Of a DNA stretch of 64,000 nt, positions 1 through 9,986 are shown piece by piece. A program made the position numbers and the translations under genes. Numbering within the stretch: the stretch's first letter is position 1; each line of letters begins with the position of its first letter. The stretch is taken from positions 1 to 64,000 of the forward strand of contig JAJZRF010000006.1 in the NCBI GenBank assembly GCA_021847425.1. The letters are read 5' to 3'. Origin of the DNA: Deltaproteobacteria bacterium. GTDB taxonomy: Bacteria; Desulfobacterota; Desulfobulbia; Desulfobulbales; Desulfurivibrionaceae. Under the pieces are notes generated by a model, which was given only the letters and a program-made list of their open reading frames with translations, was not told where the DNA came from and made no database searches.

Positions 1-158
1 TTGGATTTATCGCACAGGATAATGGCAAGGATGTTTTTGTGCATTACTCCGCAATCAACAAGAATGGCTTCAAAACTTTACAGGAAGGTGAACGCGTCCG
101 CTTCGAGATTGTCGACGGCCAGAAAGGCCCTGCCGCGGCCAATGTGGAACCGCTGTAA
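1..158 (+). CDS. Cold-shock (CspA-family) protein, 5'-truncated by window edge
   Basis: Frame 3 reads [51 protein letters not shown], the typical CSD C-terminal half; not the frame listed in the ORF track. Confidence 0.9.
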   Translation, partial: GFIAQDNGKDVFVHYSAINKNGFKTLQEGERVRFEIVDGQKGPAAANVEPL

Positions 159-186
159 AGTCCACCCCCGACGTTTGACCATCCAA

Positions 187-217
187 GGGCCCCCGTAAAC
201 GCGGGGGCCCTTTTTTT
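187..217 (+). terminator. Rho-independent terminator after cold-shock gene
   Basis: GGGCCCCC-gtaaacgc-GGGGGCCC followed by TTTTTTT. Confidence 0.85.
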
Positions 218-647
218 GGTTCATCCGGGAATTCCCATTGGCCCGCCGCCGGGCACCGGAGAGGTTGCCGAAATGTGATATCCAGCACCCATCTTCGCGC
301 CTGGCCGACTCCATCAAAAAATTGAATATTATGACGTCTGTTTGTTCGGAATATTCGATTTGACTTTGGATCTGGGTTTCGCTAGGCTTGCGAGTTCACA
401 CGTTCCATTCCTTTTCAAGGAGAGCTGTTTTGAAACGTATATTGCAGCAGATTTGAGCAATACCCCGGCGTAAGCCGGCCGGCCCGGTTCGGGCTGGACG
501 ATATTGCGGCTCTTCCTGCCTTTCGCACGGTCCAAGGCGCCCACTCGGATAGTTTCTCCTTGTACGCTGACGTTGTCCGTGGCTGGTTGCAGAGAGCCGC
601 GGCATTTCCGGAATGATTTTCCGGCAACGTACAGTGAAGGAGAATGT

Positions 648-3600
648 ATGCATACCCCCGTTTCCAACCCGTCTGCTCTACAGACGGTCGGTTCGGTTCT
701 GGTGGTCGGCGGCGGGGTGGCAGGCGTCCAGGCCGCCCTTGATCTCACCGAACTGGGCTACAAGGTCCATCTGATCGAAAAGTCCGGCGCCATCGGCGGC
801 GTCATGGCCCGGCTGGACAAGACCTTTCCCACCAACGACTGCTCCCTCTGCATCCTGGCCCCCAAGCTGGTGGAGGCTGGGCGCGACCCCAACATCGAAA
901 TCCTGACCCTGTCCGAGCTCGTCGATCTTACCGGTGAGCCGGGCAGCTTCACGGCCACGGTCCGAAAGCAGCCTCGCTACATCGACGAGGAGATCTGCAC
1001 TGGCTGCGGCCAGTGCACCCTCTATTGCCTCAAGCAGATCGGCAACGATTTCAACGAGAATCTCGAGCACAGCCAAGCAGCCCATATCGATTATGCCCAG
1101 GCCGTGCCCACCTCCTATTATATCGACGCCAAGGCATGCCTCAGGCTCAACCATGATACCTGCGGCCTCTGCGCCTCTGTATGCCAGGCCAAGGCCATTC
1201 GTTTCGACGACACGGAAAAGGTGATCGATATTCCGGTGGGCGCGGTGGTTCTGGCCCCCGGCTTCGGCCGGGTCAGCGACGAGGTCATGGCCCGCTACGG
1301 CCTGGGGCAATTCGAGGATGTGGTCACCGCCTTCGAGCACGAGCGGCTGATGTGCGCCTCCGGCCCCACCGGCGGCGAGATTGTGCGGATATCCGACCGG
1401 AAACACCCCAAGAAGATCGCCTTCTTGCAGTGCATCGGCTCCCGCGATGAAAACTGCGGCAACAACTACTGCTCCTCGGTCTGCTGCATGTACGCAATCA
1501 AGCAGGCAACCCTGGCCCGCGAGCACGATCCGGAATGCGAGATCACCCTTTTTTACATGGATGTCCGCACCCACGGCAAGGGGTTTGACGCGGCCAGGGA
1601 GCGGGCGGTGCGGGAAGGCAACTTCCGGGTGATCTACGCCAGGCCGCCCAAGGTGGAGGATGTTTTCGGCGGCGGGCTCCTGCTCACCTGGGCCACCGAG
1701 GACGGCAAGCACCACAGCGAAAAATTCGACCTGGTCGTCCTCTCCCAGGGCCTGGAGGCGCCGGATGGCGCGGAGGACTTGGCCCGGTCGGCCGGCATCG
1801 ACCTCAACCCATACCTCTTCGCCCAAACAAGCATCTACACGCCGCTGGCCACCAGCCGGCCCGGTGTCTATGTTATCGGCGCCTTCCAGGGGCCCAAGGA
1901 CATCCCCGACTCGGTGACCCAGGCGGGCGGGGCGGCGGCGCTCTGCGCGGGCCAGCTTGCCCCGGCCCGGGGCACAAACACCATCAAGGCGAGCTTCCCC
2001 GAGGAGCGGGATATCGCGGGCGAGGAGGTGCGCATCGGCGTGTTTGTCTGCCATTGCGGCATCAACATCGGCGGAGTGGTCAAGGTGCCTTCCGTGGCCG
2101 AATATGCCAAAACCCTGCCCCATGTGGTCTATGCCACGGACAACCTCTATTCCTGTTCCCAGGACACCCAGCGGTTGCTGGTGGAGACCATCCACAAGCA
2201 CCGGCTCAACCGGCTGGTGGTGGCGGCCTGCACCCCGCGCACCCACGAGCCGCTCTTCCAGACGACCCTGCGCGAGGCAGGGCTCAACCGCTCCCTTTTC
2301 GAGATGGCCAACATCCGGGACCAATGCTCCTGGGTGCACATGCACGAACCCGAGGCCGCCACCGAAAAGGCCAAGGACGCGGTGCGCATGGCAGTGGCCA
2401 AGGCCGCGCACCTCACCGCCCTGGCCGAGCAGCAGCTGCCGGTGACCCCGTCCGCCCTGGTGGTGGGCGGGGGGCTGGCCGGGATGACCGCAGCCATGAC
2501 CATCGCGGAGCAGGGCTTCGAGGTGACTCTGGTGGAGAGGGAAAAGGAACTGGGCGGCAGGGTCAAGCTGCTCACCGCCGACCGCTTTGGCCGTGATCCG
2601 CGCAAGGCCGTGGCGGAGCTGATCGCCAAGGTCAAGGCGCACCCGAAGATCACCGTGCACACTAAAGGAACGGTGGCGGCGGTTTCTGGCTATGTGGGCA
2701 ACTTCACCACCACCCTGGACACCGGCAACGGCAGCGTGGTGGTCAACCACGGCGTCGCGGCCATCGCCACCGGCGGCAGGCCCTACGAGCCGAAGCAGTA
2801 TCATTACGGCGAGTCTCCGAAGATCGTCACCCAGTTGGAGCTGGAAAAGAAGCTCGCCGCAACAAGCCAGCCCCTTGCCAAAAACACCAAGCAGGTGGTG
2901 ATGATCCAGTGCGTGGGTTCGCGCGGCGAGGATCTTTCCTATTGCAGCCGGGTCTGCTGCGGCCAGGCGCTGAAAAACAGCCTGCGTCTCAAGAAACTCA
3001 GGCCGGAGCTCGGCATCACCGTGCTCTACCGCGACATGCGGGCCTACGGCTTTCTGGAGGACGACTACCGCGCGGCGCGAGAAGCGGGGGTAATTTTCAC
3101 CCGTTATCAGGTGGAACAAAAACCGGAGGTCATTCCCGGCAAGGGCGGCGCGGTCGCGGTGCGTTACCACGACCCGCTGCTGGCCGAGACCGTGGAGGTG
3201 GACGCCGATCTGCTGGTGCTCTCCGTGGGTATCGTGCCGGAAGACCCCACTGCCCTTGCCCGGATGCTCAAGGTGCCGGTGACGGCGGAGAAGTTCTTCC
3301 TGGAGGCGCATGTCAAGCTGCAGCCGGTGGACCTGCCGGTGGATGGCACCTATGTCTGCGGCCTGGCCCATTCGCCCCGCTCCATGGACGAGACCATCGC
3401 CCAGGCCCAGGCGGCGGCGGGCCGGGCCTGCCACCCTCTGGCCCGCGGTTCCATTACCCCTGCGCCCATCGTCTCCAAGGTCGATCCGGAGTTGTGCATC
3501 GGCTGCGGCGCCTGCGAGTCCTTCTGCCCCTACAAGGCCATCGAGATTTACAAGGAAGCAAAGAGCCGCAAGGCGCGGACGCTTACCGCCTCCTGCAAGG

Positions 3601-3710
3601 GGTGCGGCATCTGCGCGGCCCGCTGCCCCACCATGGCCATCGACATGGGCCGCTTTACCCTGGACGGCATCATGGCCCAGATCAAGGCCTTTGGCCAGGG
3701 GGTTAGCTGA
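648..3710 (+). CDS. hdrA: HdrA-like heterodisulfide reductase subunit A / polyferredoxin, long form with two FAD modules
   Basis: MHTPVSN... start after GAAGGAG; VLVVGGGVAGVQAALDL and ALVVGGGLAGMTAAMTI dinucleotide-binding motifs, VGVFVCHCG-type HdrA motif, C-terminal CxxCxxC ferredoxin motifs. Confidence 0.9.
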   Translation: MHTPVSNPSALQTVGSVLVVGGGVAGVQAALDLTELGYKVHLIEKSGAIGGVMARLDKTFPTNDCSLCILAPKLVEAGRDPNIEILTLSELVDLTGEPGSFTATVRKQPRYIDEEICTGCGQCTLYCLKQIGNDFNENLEHSQAAHIDYAQAVPTSYYIDAKACLRLNHDTCGLCASVCQAKAIRFDDTEKVIDIPVGAVVLAPGFGRVSDEVMARYGLGQFEDVVTAFEHERLMCASGPTGGEIVRISDRKHPKKIAFLQCIGSRDENCGNNYCSSVCCMYAIKQATLAREHDPECEITLFYMDVRTHGKGFDAARERAVREGNFRVIYARPPKVEDVFGGGLLLTWATEDGKHHSEKFDLVVLSQGLEAPDGAEDLARSAGIDLNPYLFAQTSIYTPLATSRPGVYVIGAFQGPKDIPDSVTQAGGAAALCAGQLAPARGTNTIKASFPEERDIAGEEVRIGVFVCHCGINIGGVVKVPSVAEYAKTLPHVVYATDNLYSCSQDTQRLLVETIHKHRLNRLVVAACTPRTHEPLFQTTLREAGLNRSLFEMANIRDQCSWVHMHEPEAATEKAKDAVRMAVAKAAHLTALAEQQLPVTPSALVVGGGLAGMTAAMTIAEQGFEVTLVEREKELGGRVKLLTADRFGRDPRKAVAELIAKVKAHPKITVHTKGTVAAVSGYVGNFTTTLDTGNGSVVVNHGVAAIATGGRPYEPKQYHYGESPKIVTQLELEKKLAATSQPLAKNTKQVVMIQCVGSRGEDLSYCSRVCCGQALKNSLRLKKLRPELGITVLYRDMRAYGFLEDDYRAAREAGVIFTRYQVEQKPEVIPGKGGAVAVRYHDPLLAETVEVDADLLVLSVGIVPEDPTALARMLKVPVTAEKFFLEAHVKLQPVDLPVDGTYVCGLAHSPRSMDETIAQAQAAAGRACHPLARGSITPAPIVSKVDPELCIGCGACESFCPYKAIEIYKEAKSRKARTLTASCKGCGICAARCPTMAIDMGRFTLDGIMAQIKAFGQGVS

Positions 3711-3722
3711 CATGCCCAGAAA

Positions 3723-3825
3723 AGACTGGAATCCCGTACTGGTGTGCGGCGCGGACTTCAAACCCGTGATGCTCCACTGTCTTATAAACAGGGAGTTGTG
3801 GGTTCGATTCCCACTCCAGTCTCCA
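3723..3825 (+). tRNA. selC: tRNA-Sec (anticodon TCA at 3758-3760)
   Basis: 6-bp D stem with 4-nt loop (CCGTAC-TGGT-GTGCGG), anticodon loop CTTCAAA, long variable arm (CTCC-a-CTGT...ACAG-GGAG), T arm GTGGG-TTCGATT-CCCAC, acceptor AGACTGGA/TCCAGTCT then CCA. One A·C mismatch in the anticodon stem; exact 5' end uncertain. Confidence 0.8.
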
Positions 3826-3900
3826 TGAGTCATCGCGCTGAAAAAACGAAATAATAACCACTTGTCCGGTGGTGAAGCTGCTTACATATTGGAGTGCAAC

Positions 3901-4512
3901 ATGTCTCAGATCTACAGCCCCAAGATCCTCGGTTTTCTCTGTAACTGGTGCTGCTACACCGCCGCCGATTCGGCCGGGGTGGGCCGCTACCAGTACCCAC
4001 CCAACCTGCGGGTCATCCGCATGATGTGCACCGGCCGGCTCGACCCTTCCTTTCCCCTGGAAGGATTGGCCAACGGCGCAGACGGCATTTTTGTCGGCGG
4101 CTGCCATCCCGGCGAGTGTCACTACATCGACGGCAATTACCATGCCCTGGTTTCCGCCTCCCTGGTCCATGAGATGCTGAGCAAGATCGGCATCGAGCGT
4201 GAACGTTTTCTCATCGAATGGGCCTCGGCTGCCGAGGGGCCGAACTTCGTGAAGATCATCACCGCCTTTACCAAAAAAATCAGCGCGCTCGGTCCCCTGG
4301 GCCAGGCCGAGGGCAAGGACGGCGAGGAATTGCGGCTTCAGCTCGCCGCTGCGGCCGAATCGGCCCGGGGCCGAAAGATCAGAACCGGGCTGATCAACGC
4401 CAGTAAAGAGATGATGAAAGGAGGCGATTTTTCGAGAACGGCCATTGCCGGACTGGTGCATGACAAATGCGATAAGGCCTTGACCGAGCTGATGGGAGAG
4501 TTTGCCCCATGA
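3901..4512 (+). CDS. mvhD: MvhD/FrhD-type hydrogenase iron-sulfur subunit
   Basis: GFLCNWCCYTAADSAGVGR..RVIRMMCTGRLDP..GADGIFVGGCHPGECHY motifs. Confidence 0.9.
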   Translation: MSQIYSPKILGFLCNWCCYTAADSAGVGRYQYPPNLRVIRMMCTGRLDPSFPLEGLANGADGIFVGGCHPGECHYIDGNYHALVSASLVHEMLSKIGIERERFLIEWASAAEGPNFVKIITAFTKKISALGPLGQAEGKDGEELRLQLAAAAESARGRKIRTGLINASKEMMKGGDFSRTAIAGLVHDKCDKALTELMGEFAP

Positions 4513-7500
4513 ATGATGTGCAGATAGCCCTTGCCATCAATGGGCGGCCGGTCAGCGCCTTGGCGGGGGCTACGATCATGGAGGCTGCGGCAACGGCTGG
4601 GGTGGAGATTCCCCATCTCTGCCATCTCCCTGGCCGCCCGGATGCCAAGCGGCCCTGTCTTCTCTGTCTGGTGGAGGCGGACGGCAAGCAGGTTCGCGCC
4701 TGCCGGACCCTGGTGCGGGACGGCATGGCGGTTGAAACCGAAAACCCGGCGCTACATGAACACCGCAAGGAGAGGCTGCAGCAACTTGCCGCGGTCCATT
4801 ACGGCGACTGCAAGGCGCCCTGCAATCTTACCTGCCCCGGCGGGATCAATGTGCAGGGCTATGTCAATCTCATCGGCCAAGGCCAGTACGAAGCGGCCCT
4901 GCGGCTGATCAAGGAAAAAAATCCCCTGCCCGGTATCGTCTGCCGGGTCTGTCCCCGTTTTTGCGAGACCCGTTGCCGGCGGGTGCTACTCGACGAGCCC
5001 ATCGCCATCAACCATCTCAAGCGGTTTGTCGTCGAATATGGCCGGAAGAGCGGCTTGCCGGTTGAGCCGGTGCCCTTGGCCACCGGCAAGAATGTGGCGG
5101 TGATCGGCGGCGGCCCGGCGGGATTGTCCGCCGCTTGTTTCTTGAGGAAACAGGGACACAGCGTCACCGTCTTTGAGGCGGCCGCGGAACTGGGCGGCAT
5201 GACCCGTTACGCCATCCCCTCCTTCAAGCTCCCCAAAAAGGAACTGGCCCTGGAGATTGAGGCCATCCTGGCCATGGGGGTGCATGTCCGCACCGGCAGG
5301 AAATGGGGCCGGGATTTCGTGCTCCGCGATTTGCAGGATCAGGGGTTCAAGGCGATTTTTATCGCCATTGGCATGAATCGGCAGAAAGCGCTCACCGTGC
5401 CGGGAGCGGAACAGGTCTTGGACGGTCTTGTCTTTTTGCGGCAGGTGGCGACCGGGGGTATGCGGGATCTTACCGGTAAGGTTCTGATCGTCGGGGGCAG
5501 CAAGGTCGCGGTGGAGGCGGCGCGTTGCGCGGTCCGTCTTGGCGCGGCCGAGGTTACGGTGATCCATGACCGGTCCCGGACGGAAATGGCCGCCCATCAA
5601 CGGGATATCGTCGAGGCGGAACAGGAAGGAGTGAAGTTTTTTCTGATGGCCGCACCCCTTGCCATCCACAAGGGGGCGGATGGACGCGTCGAGGTGGAGA
5701 TGGCCAGAACCGTGCTTTCCGAGCCCGATGCTACAGGAAGCCGCAGGCCGGTGCCGGTCGCGGGCTCCTGTCTGACCTGGAGCGGGAAGATCGTGATCAA
5801 CGCCCTGGGGCAGGAGGCGGACGATGGCTTCCGCACTTACGGGGAACTGGAAGCGCAGCTTGCCGTAACGCCCAGGCAGACGATCAAGTCCGAGCCCTCC
5901 ACCATGCAGACCAATCTGCCCGGTATTTACGCAGGCGGCGAGATGGTCAGCGGTCCGCGTTCGGTGATCCAGGCGGTGGATGCCGGGCGCAGGGCGGCGG
6001 AGGCGATCCATCGGCAATTGGGCGGGGAGGATGCCCGGTTGAGCGATGGCCGTTTCAATTTCAGCAGGGGTAAAAAGTTTGAAGAAGTGGACATGCGCAA
6101 CTTCAACGGCTTTCCGGTCCGCCTGAGCGAACAGATGCCGGTCCGCTCCCCGGAGCGGCGCATCGGGGATTTTGCCGAGGTGGAATTGGGTTTTACCGAA
6201 GAGATGGCGATGCGGGAAGCAAAGCGCTGTCTGGCCTGCGGCTGTCTGGGGCTGGCCAAATGCAGCCTGCGGGAACTCTGCCGGGAGCACAAGGTGGCGG
6301 GTTCCAGTGCGCCGGAAAAGCAGCTCCATGCCCCGGACGACTCGCATCGCTTCATCGCCGTTGATCCGAACCGCTGCGTTGCCTGTTCCCGGTGCGAGCG
6401 GGTCTGTGAGTTTGCGGCTATTTCCGTTTCCTGCCAAGAGAAACACGGGCAATTGGCTGATGTCCGTCTAGCCATCGGGAACAATTGCGTCTCCTGCGGG
6501 GCCTGCGTCGATGCCTGCCCCACCGGGGCGCTGACCAAGAAGCAGCTTGGTCTGCCGCTTCTGCCCGGCGAGGCCGAGGCGGTGCGGAGCGTCTGCACTT
6601 ACTGCGGCACCGGCTGCGAGATCGATCTCCAGGTCAAGCAGGGGGTGCTCCTTGAGGTCAAGGCCCGGCGCGATGCCCCGCCCAACCATGGCGATCTCTG
6701 CGTCAAGGGGCGATTCGGCTTTGATTTCCACCGCCATCCCGAGCGGTTGACCCAGCCCCTGGTCCGGGAGCGGTTGGACGAGCCGTTCCGCCGGGTCACT
6801 TGGGAGGAGGCCCTTGATTTTGCGGCACGCCGTTTCGCTCATATCCGCGATACCTTCGGCCCGGAGGCGCTCGGCGTCTTGTCTTCCTCCCGTTGCGAGA
6901 ACGAGGTCAATTACCTGGCCCAGAAATTTTGCCGCCTGGTATTCAAGACCAACTCGGTGGACAACTGCGCCAGGGTCTGTCACGCCCCATCGGTGAGCGG
7001 CCTGCGCATCGCCCTGGGCAGCGGGGCGGCCACCAACTCCCTGGCCGACATCGAAGGGGCGGAGGTTATTCTGATCTGCGGCTCCAACACCAGCGAGGCC
7101 CATCCGGTGGTGGGCATGAAAGTGCGGCGGGCCATGCGCAATGGCGCAAAGCTCATCGTCATCGATCCCCGGCGCACCGAGATGGCGGCCATGGCCGATC
7201 TCTGGCTAAGGCTGGTGCCGGGGACCAACGTCCTGCTCCTGAACTCCCTGCTCCATGCCATCCTGGACGAGGGTCTGGAAAACCGGGAATTCATCGCCAA
7301 GCGGACCGAAAATCTGGAGGCGGTGCGGGCACATGTGGCGGCATACAGCCCCGAGTCCATGGCGGACCGGACCGGCGTCGCCCCGGAGCTGGTGCGTGGG
7401 GCGGCCCGTCTTTACTGCGCCACGCAAAAGGGCATGATCCTCTATGGCCTGGGGGTCACGGAACACCGCAACGGCACCCAGGGCGTCATGGGGCTGGCCA

Positions 7501-8615
7501 ATATCGCGCTCGCTTCCGGCAACGTCGGCCGCCCCCATGCGGGCATCTGTCCGCTGCGGGGCCAGAACAATGTCCAGGGCTCCTGCGACATGGGCGCCCT
7601 GCCCTATGTGCTGCCGGGGTATCAGGATGTGGCGGATGTTGCGGCCAGGGAGCGGCTGGGCCAGGCTTGGGGCGCGGAGCTGCCCGCCAACCAGGGGCTC
7701 ACCGAACCGGAGATGTACGAGGCAGCCAGGGAGGGGTGTTTCAAGGGGATGTATTGCATCGGCTATGATCCGCTCCATACCCAGGCCGATGTCAACAACG
7801 TCAGAAGTGCCTATGCCGAGATGGAAATGGTGGTGGTTCAGGACATCTTTCTCACCAAAAGCGCGGAAATGGCCCATGTGGTGCTGCCAGCCGCCTGTTT
7901 TTATGAAAAGGACGGAACCTTTACCAATGCCGAACGCCGCATCCGGCGGATCAGAAAGGCGGTGGACCCGCCCGGCGCGACTTTGCCGGACTGGGAGATC
8001 ACCTGCCGCTTGGCCGGGGCCATGGGGTACCCCATGAGTTATGAAAGCCCGGCCCGGATCATGGAGGAAATCGCCCGCTGCACCCCGATCATGGGCGGGG
8101 TCCGTTATGAGCGGCTGGAAGGCGACGGGTTGATCTGGCCCTGCCCGGACCGGGAACATCCCGGCACCCCGATTCTCCACCAAGAGAGCTTCACCAGGGG
8201 CAAGGGCCGTTTTTCCGTGCTGGGCAACGTGGAGACCCTGGAAAAACCTGATGACCAGTACCCCCTCATCCTGGTCACCGGCCGGCGGCTCGCCCATTAC
8301 AACAACGGCTCCATGACCCGCCGATGTAAAGGGCTTGCCGCCCTTGAGCCCGAAGAGGTGGTGGAGGTGCATCCGGATGACGCAGCGGGGTTCGGGATAG
8401 AGGATGGGTGCCGGATTATGGTTGTTTCCCGGCGCGGCGCCCTGGAAGTTCTGGTCCGGATCACGGAGCGCAGCCGGCCCGGCTCGGTGTTCATGGCCTT
8501 CCACCACGAAAAGCCTCTGGTCAATATCCTGACCAGCCCCGGCGTGGATGAGGTTGCCGGAACCCCGGAATACAAGGCGTGCGCGGTACGGTTTATGCCG
8601 GTTACGAATCCGTGA
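4509..8615 (+). CDS. Multidomain formate dehydrogenase-like protein: 2Fe-2S + GltD-like NAD(P)H/FAD + ferredoxin + molybdopterin oxidoreductase (FdhA)
   Basis: CLLCLVEADGKQVRAC; NVAVIGGGPAGLSAACFLRKQGHSVTVFE; CVSCGACVDACPTGAL; CTYCGTGCEIDLQ; DNCARVCHAPSVSGL (Cys at the usual Sec/Cys ligand). Confidence 0.9.
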   Translation: MNDVQIALAINGRPVSALAGATIMEAAATAGVEIPHLCHLPGRPDAKRPCLLCLVEADGKQVRACRTLVRDGMAVETENPALHEHRKERLQQLAAVHYGDCKAPCNLTCPGGINVQGYVNLIGQGQYEAALRLIKEKNPLPGIVCRVCPRFCETRCRRVLLDEPIAINHLKRFVVEYGRKSGLPVEPVPLATGKNVAVIGGGPAGLSAACFLRKQGHSVTVFEAAAELGGMTRYAIPSFKLPKKELALEIEAILAMGVHVRTGRKWGRDFVLRDLQDQGFKAIFIAIGMNRQKALTVPGAEQVLDGLVFLRQVATGGMRDLTGKVLIVGGSKVAVEAARCAVRLGAAEVTVIHDRSRTEMAAHQRDIVEAEQEGVKFFLMAAPLAIHKGADGRVEVEMARTVLSEPDATGSRRPVPVAGSCLTWSGKIVINALGQEADDGFRTYGELEAQLAVTPRQTIKSEPSTMQTNLPGIYAGGEMVSGPRSVIQAVDAGRRAAEAIHRQLGGEDARLSDGRFNFSRGKKFEEVDMRNFNGFPVRLSEQMPVRSPERRIGDFAEVELGFTEEMAMREAKRCLACGCLGLAKCSLRELCREHKVAGSSAPEKQLHAPDDSHRFIAVDPNRCVACSRCERVCEFAAISVSCQEKHGQLADVRLAIGNNCVSCGACVDACPTGALTKKQLGLPLLPGEAEAVRSVCTYCGTGCEIDLQVKQGVLLEVKARRDAPPNHGDLCVKGRFGFDFHRHPERLTQPLVRERLDEPFRRVTWEEALDFAARRFAHIRDTFGPEALGVLSSSRCENEVNYLAQKFCRLVFKTNSVDNCARVCHAPSVSGLRIALGSGAATNSLADIEGAEVILICGSNTSEAHPVVGMKVRRAMRNGAKLIVIDPRRTEMAAMADLWLRLVPGTNVLLLNSLLHAILDEGLENREFIAKRTENLEAVRAHVAAYSPESMADRTGVAPELVRGAARLYCATQKGMILYGLGVTEHRNGTQGVMGLANIALASGNVGRPHAGICPLRGQNNVQGSCDMGALPYVLPGYQDVADVAARERLGQAWGAELPANQGLTEPEMYEAAREGCFKGMYCIGYDPLHTQADVNNVRSAYAEMEMVVVQDIFLTKSAEMAHVVLPAACFYEKDGTFTNAERRIRRIRKAVDPPGATLPDWEITCRLAGAMGYPMSYESPARIMEEIARCTPIMGGVRYERLEGDGLIWPCPDREHPGTPILHQESFTRGKGRFSVLGNVETLEKPDDQYPLILVTGRRLAHYNNGSMTRRCKGLAALEPEEVVEVHPDDAAGFGIEDGCRIMVVSRRGALEVLVRITERSRPGSVFMAFHHEKPLVNILTSPGVDEVAGTPEYKACAVRFMPVTNP

Positions 8616-8700
8616 GATAAACGGTGGGGACGTGTTTTTGTATGCAATTTGGCGGTGGCGTCCGCCATGGCCGTAACAACACACAACAAGGAGAAGACCA

Positions 8701-9050
8701 TGCTTGAAGTAACGGAATCAGCGATCACCAATCTTAAGGAGTATCTGGCAAAAAACAACATTGACTCGGCTATCCGGGTGGTCATGCAGAGCGGCTGCTC
8801 CGGGGTGGGCCTGGGCCTTGGGTTGGACGCAAAAAGGGACTCCGACCAGGTATTTGAGGAGGGCGGGCTCACCTTTCTCGTGGATGGCGAGATGTTTGCC
8901 ACCACCGGGGCCATCAAGGTCGATTTCGTCAAATCCACCTCGGGCTGCGGTTGCAGTGGGGGCGGCGGTTTCGCGGTGAGTTCGGAGAATAAACTGGGCG
9001 GGGGCGGCTGCGGCGGGGGCTCCTGCTCCACCGGCTCCTGCGGCTGCTGA
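8701..9050 (+). CDS. IscA/HesB-like protein with Gly/Cys-rich C-terminus
   Basis: MLEVTESAITNLKEYLAKNNIDSAIRVVMQSGCSGVGLGL..; CGCSGGGG..CGGGSCSTGSCGC tail. Confidence 0.75.
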
Positions 9051-9131
9051 AAAAAAATTTTCCAAAAGAAGACAGGGCGGCGGTGCCGGTTTGCCGGTGA
9101 AACCGGACCGTCGCCCCCTGAGAGGTCCAAG

Positions 9132-9959
9132 ATGACGCCTCGACTCCATGATTTTGCCGGTGAAGCCATTGGCACCTGTATCCTGGTTTTCTTCGGCTGC
9201 GGTTCGGTGGCTGCCGCAGTGCTGTTTTCCGCCCATTCCGGGCTTTTTCAGGTGGCTGCCATCTGGGGCATAGGGGTCACCCTGGCGATTTATGCCACCA
9301 GGCATCTCTCCTGCGCCCATCTCAACCCTGCGGTCAGTCTGGCCATGGTCATCGGTCGCCGCATGGCTTTTGCCAAGCTCCCGGCCTATCTGGGCGGCCA
9401 GTTCGCCGGGGCTTTCCTGGCGGCCTGCCTTCTCTATCTTCTTTTCGGACCCTCCATTGCCGCTCATGAAACCGCGCACAACATTGTGCGCGGCGCTCCC
9501 GAATCGGTGCGAACCGCCATGCTTTTTGGCGAGTTTTACCCCAACCCCGGTGCCGGGGCGGCGGCTATGGTCAGCACGGCCAACGCCTTCGGCGCCGAGG
9601 CAGTGGGTACATTCATTCTGGTATTTCTCATCTTTTCCCTGACCGAGGGCTGCAATGTCGGTAGGCCGGATGAAGCCCTGGCCCCACTGTTCATCGGACT
9701 TACCGTAACTGTTATTATCTGTATCCTGGCACCGCTCACCCAGGCCGGGCTCAACCCGGCCCGCGACCTTTCGCCCCGGTTGTTCGCCTGGCTGGCGGGA
9801 TGGAGACAGGCTGCCATGCCCGACGCAGGGTACGGCTTTTTGACCGTCTATGTGCTGGGGCCTTTGCTGGGCGGCTCCCTTGCCTCGCTTTTCTTCACCG
9901 CCTTTATTCTGCCTTTAATGAACAACAAAAACCAGACCGGATGCGACTGCCGGAAATAA
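9132..9959 (+). CDS. Aquaporin / glycerol-facilitator (MIP family)
   Basis: Two NPA motifs (HLNPAVSLA, GLNPARDLSPR). Confidence 0.95.
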   Translation: MTPRLHDFAGEAIGTCILVFFGCGSVAAAVLFSAHSGLFQVAAIWGIGVTLAIYATRHLSCAHLNPAVSLAMVIGRRMAFAKLPAYLGGQFAGAFLAACLLYLLFGPSIAAHETAHNIVRGAPESVRTAMLFGEFYPNPGAGAAAMVSTANAFGAEAVGTFILVFLIFSLTEGCNVGRPDEALAPLFIGLTVTVIICILAPLTQAGLNPARDLSPRLFAWLAGWRQAAMPDAGYGFLTVYVLGPLLGGSLASLFFTAFILPLMNNKNQTGCDCRK

Positions 9960-9986
9960 CAACCCCTTGAATCGCGAGGTGATACT

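Noticed and set aside
678-3833. 1051-aa minus-strand ORF opposite hdrA (also 4986-6452, 7206-8684, 46102-47385 and similar)
   Set aside because: High-GC antisense shadow ORFs; the opposite strand encodes clear conserved proteins.
6973-6990. Selenocysteine in the FdhA-like protein
   Set aside because: Codon in DNCARVCHAPS is TGT (Cys), not TGA.
9048-9062. TGA after Cys at the end of the IscA-like gene as a possible Sec codon
   Set aside because: Downstream reading (KKNFPKEDRAAV..) is not conserved-looking and no SECIS-like hairpin abuts the TGA.
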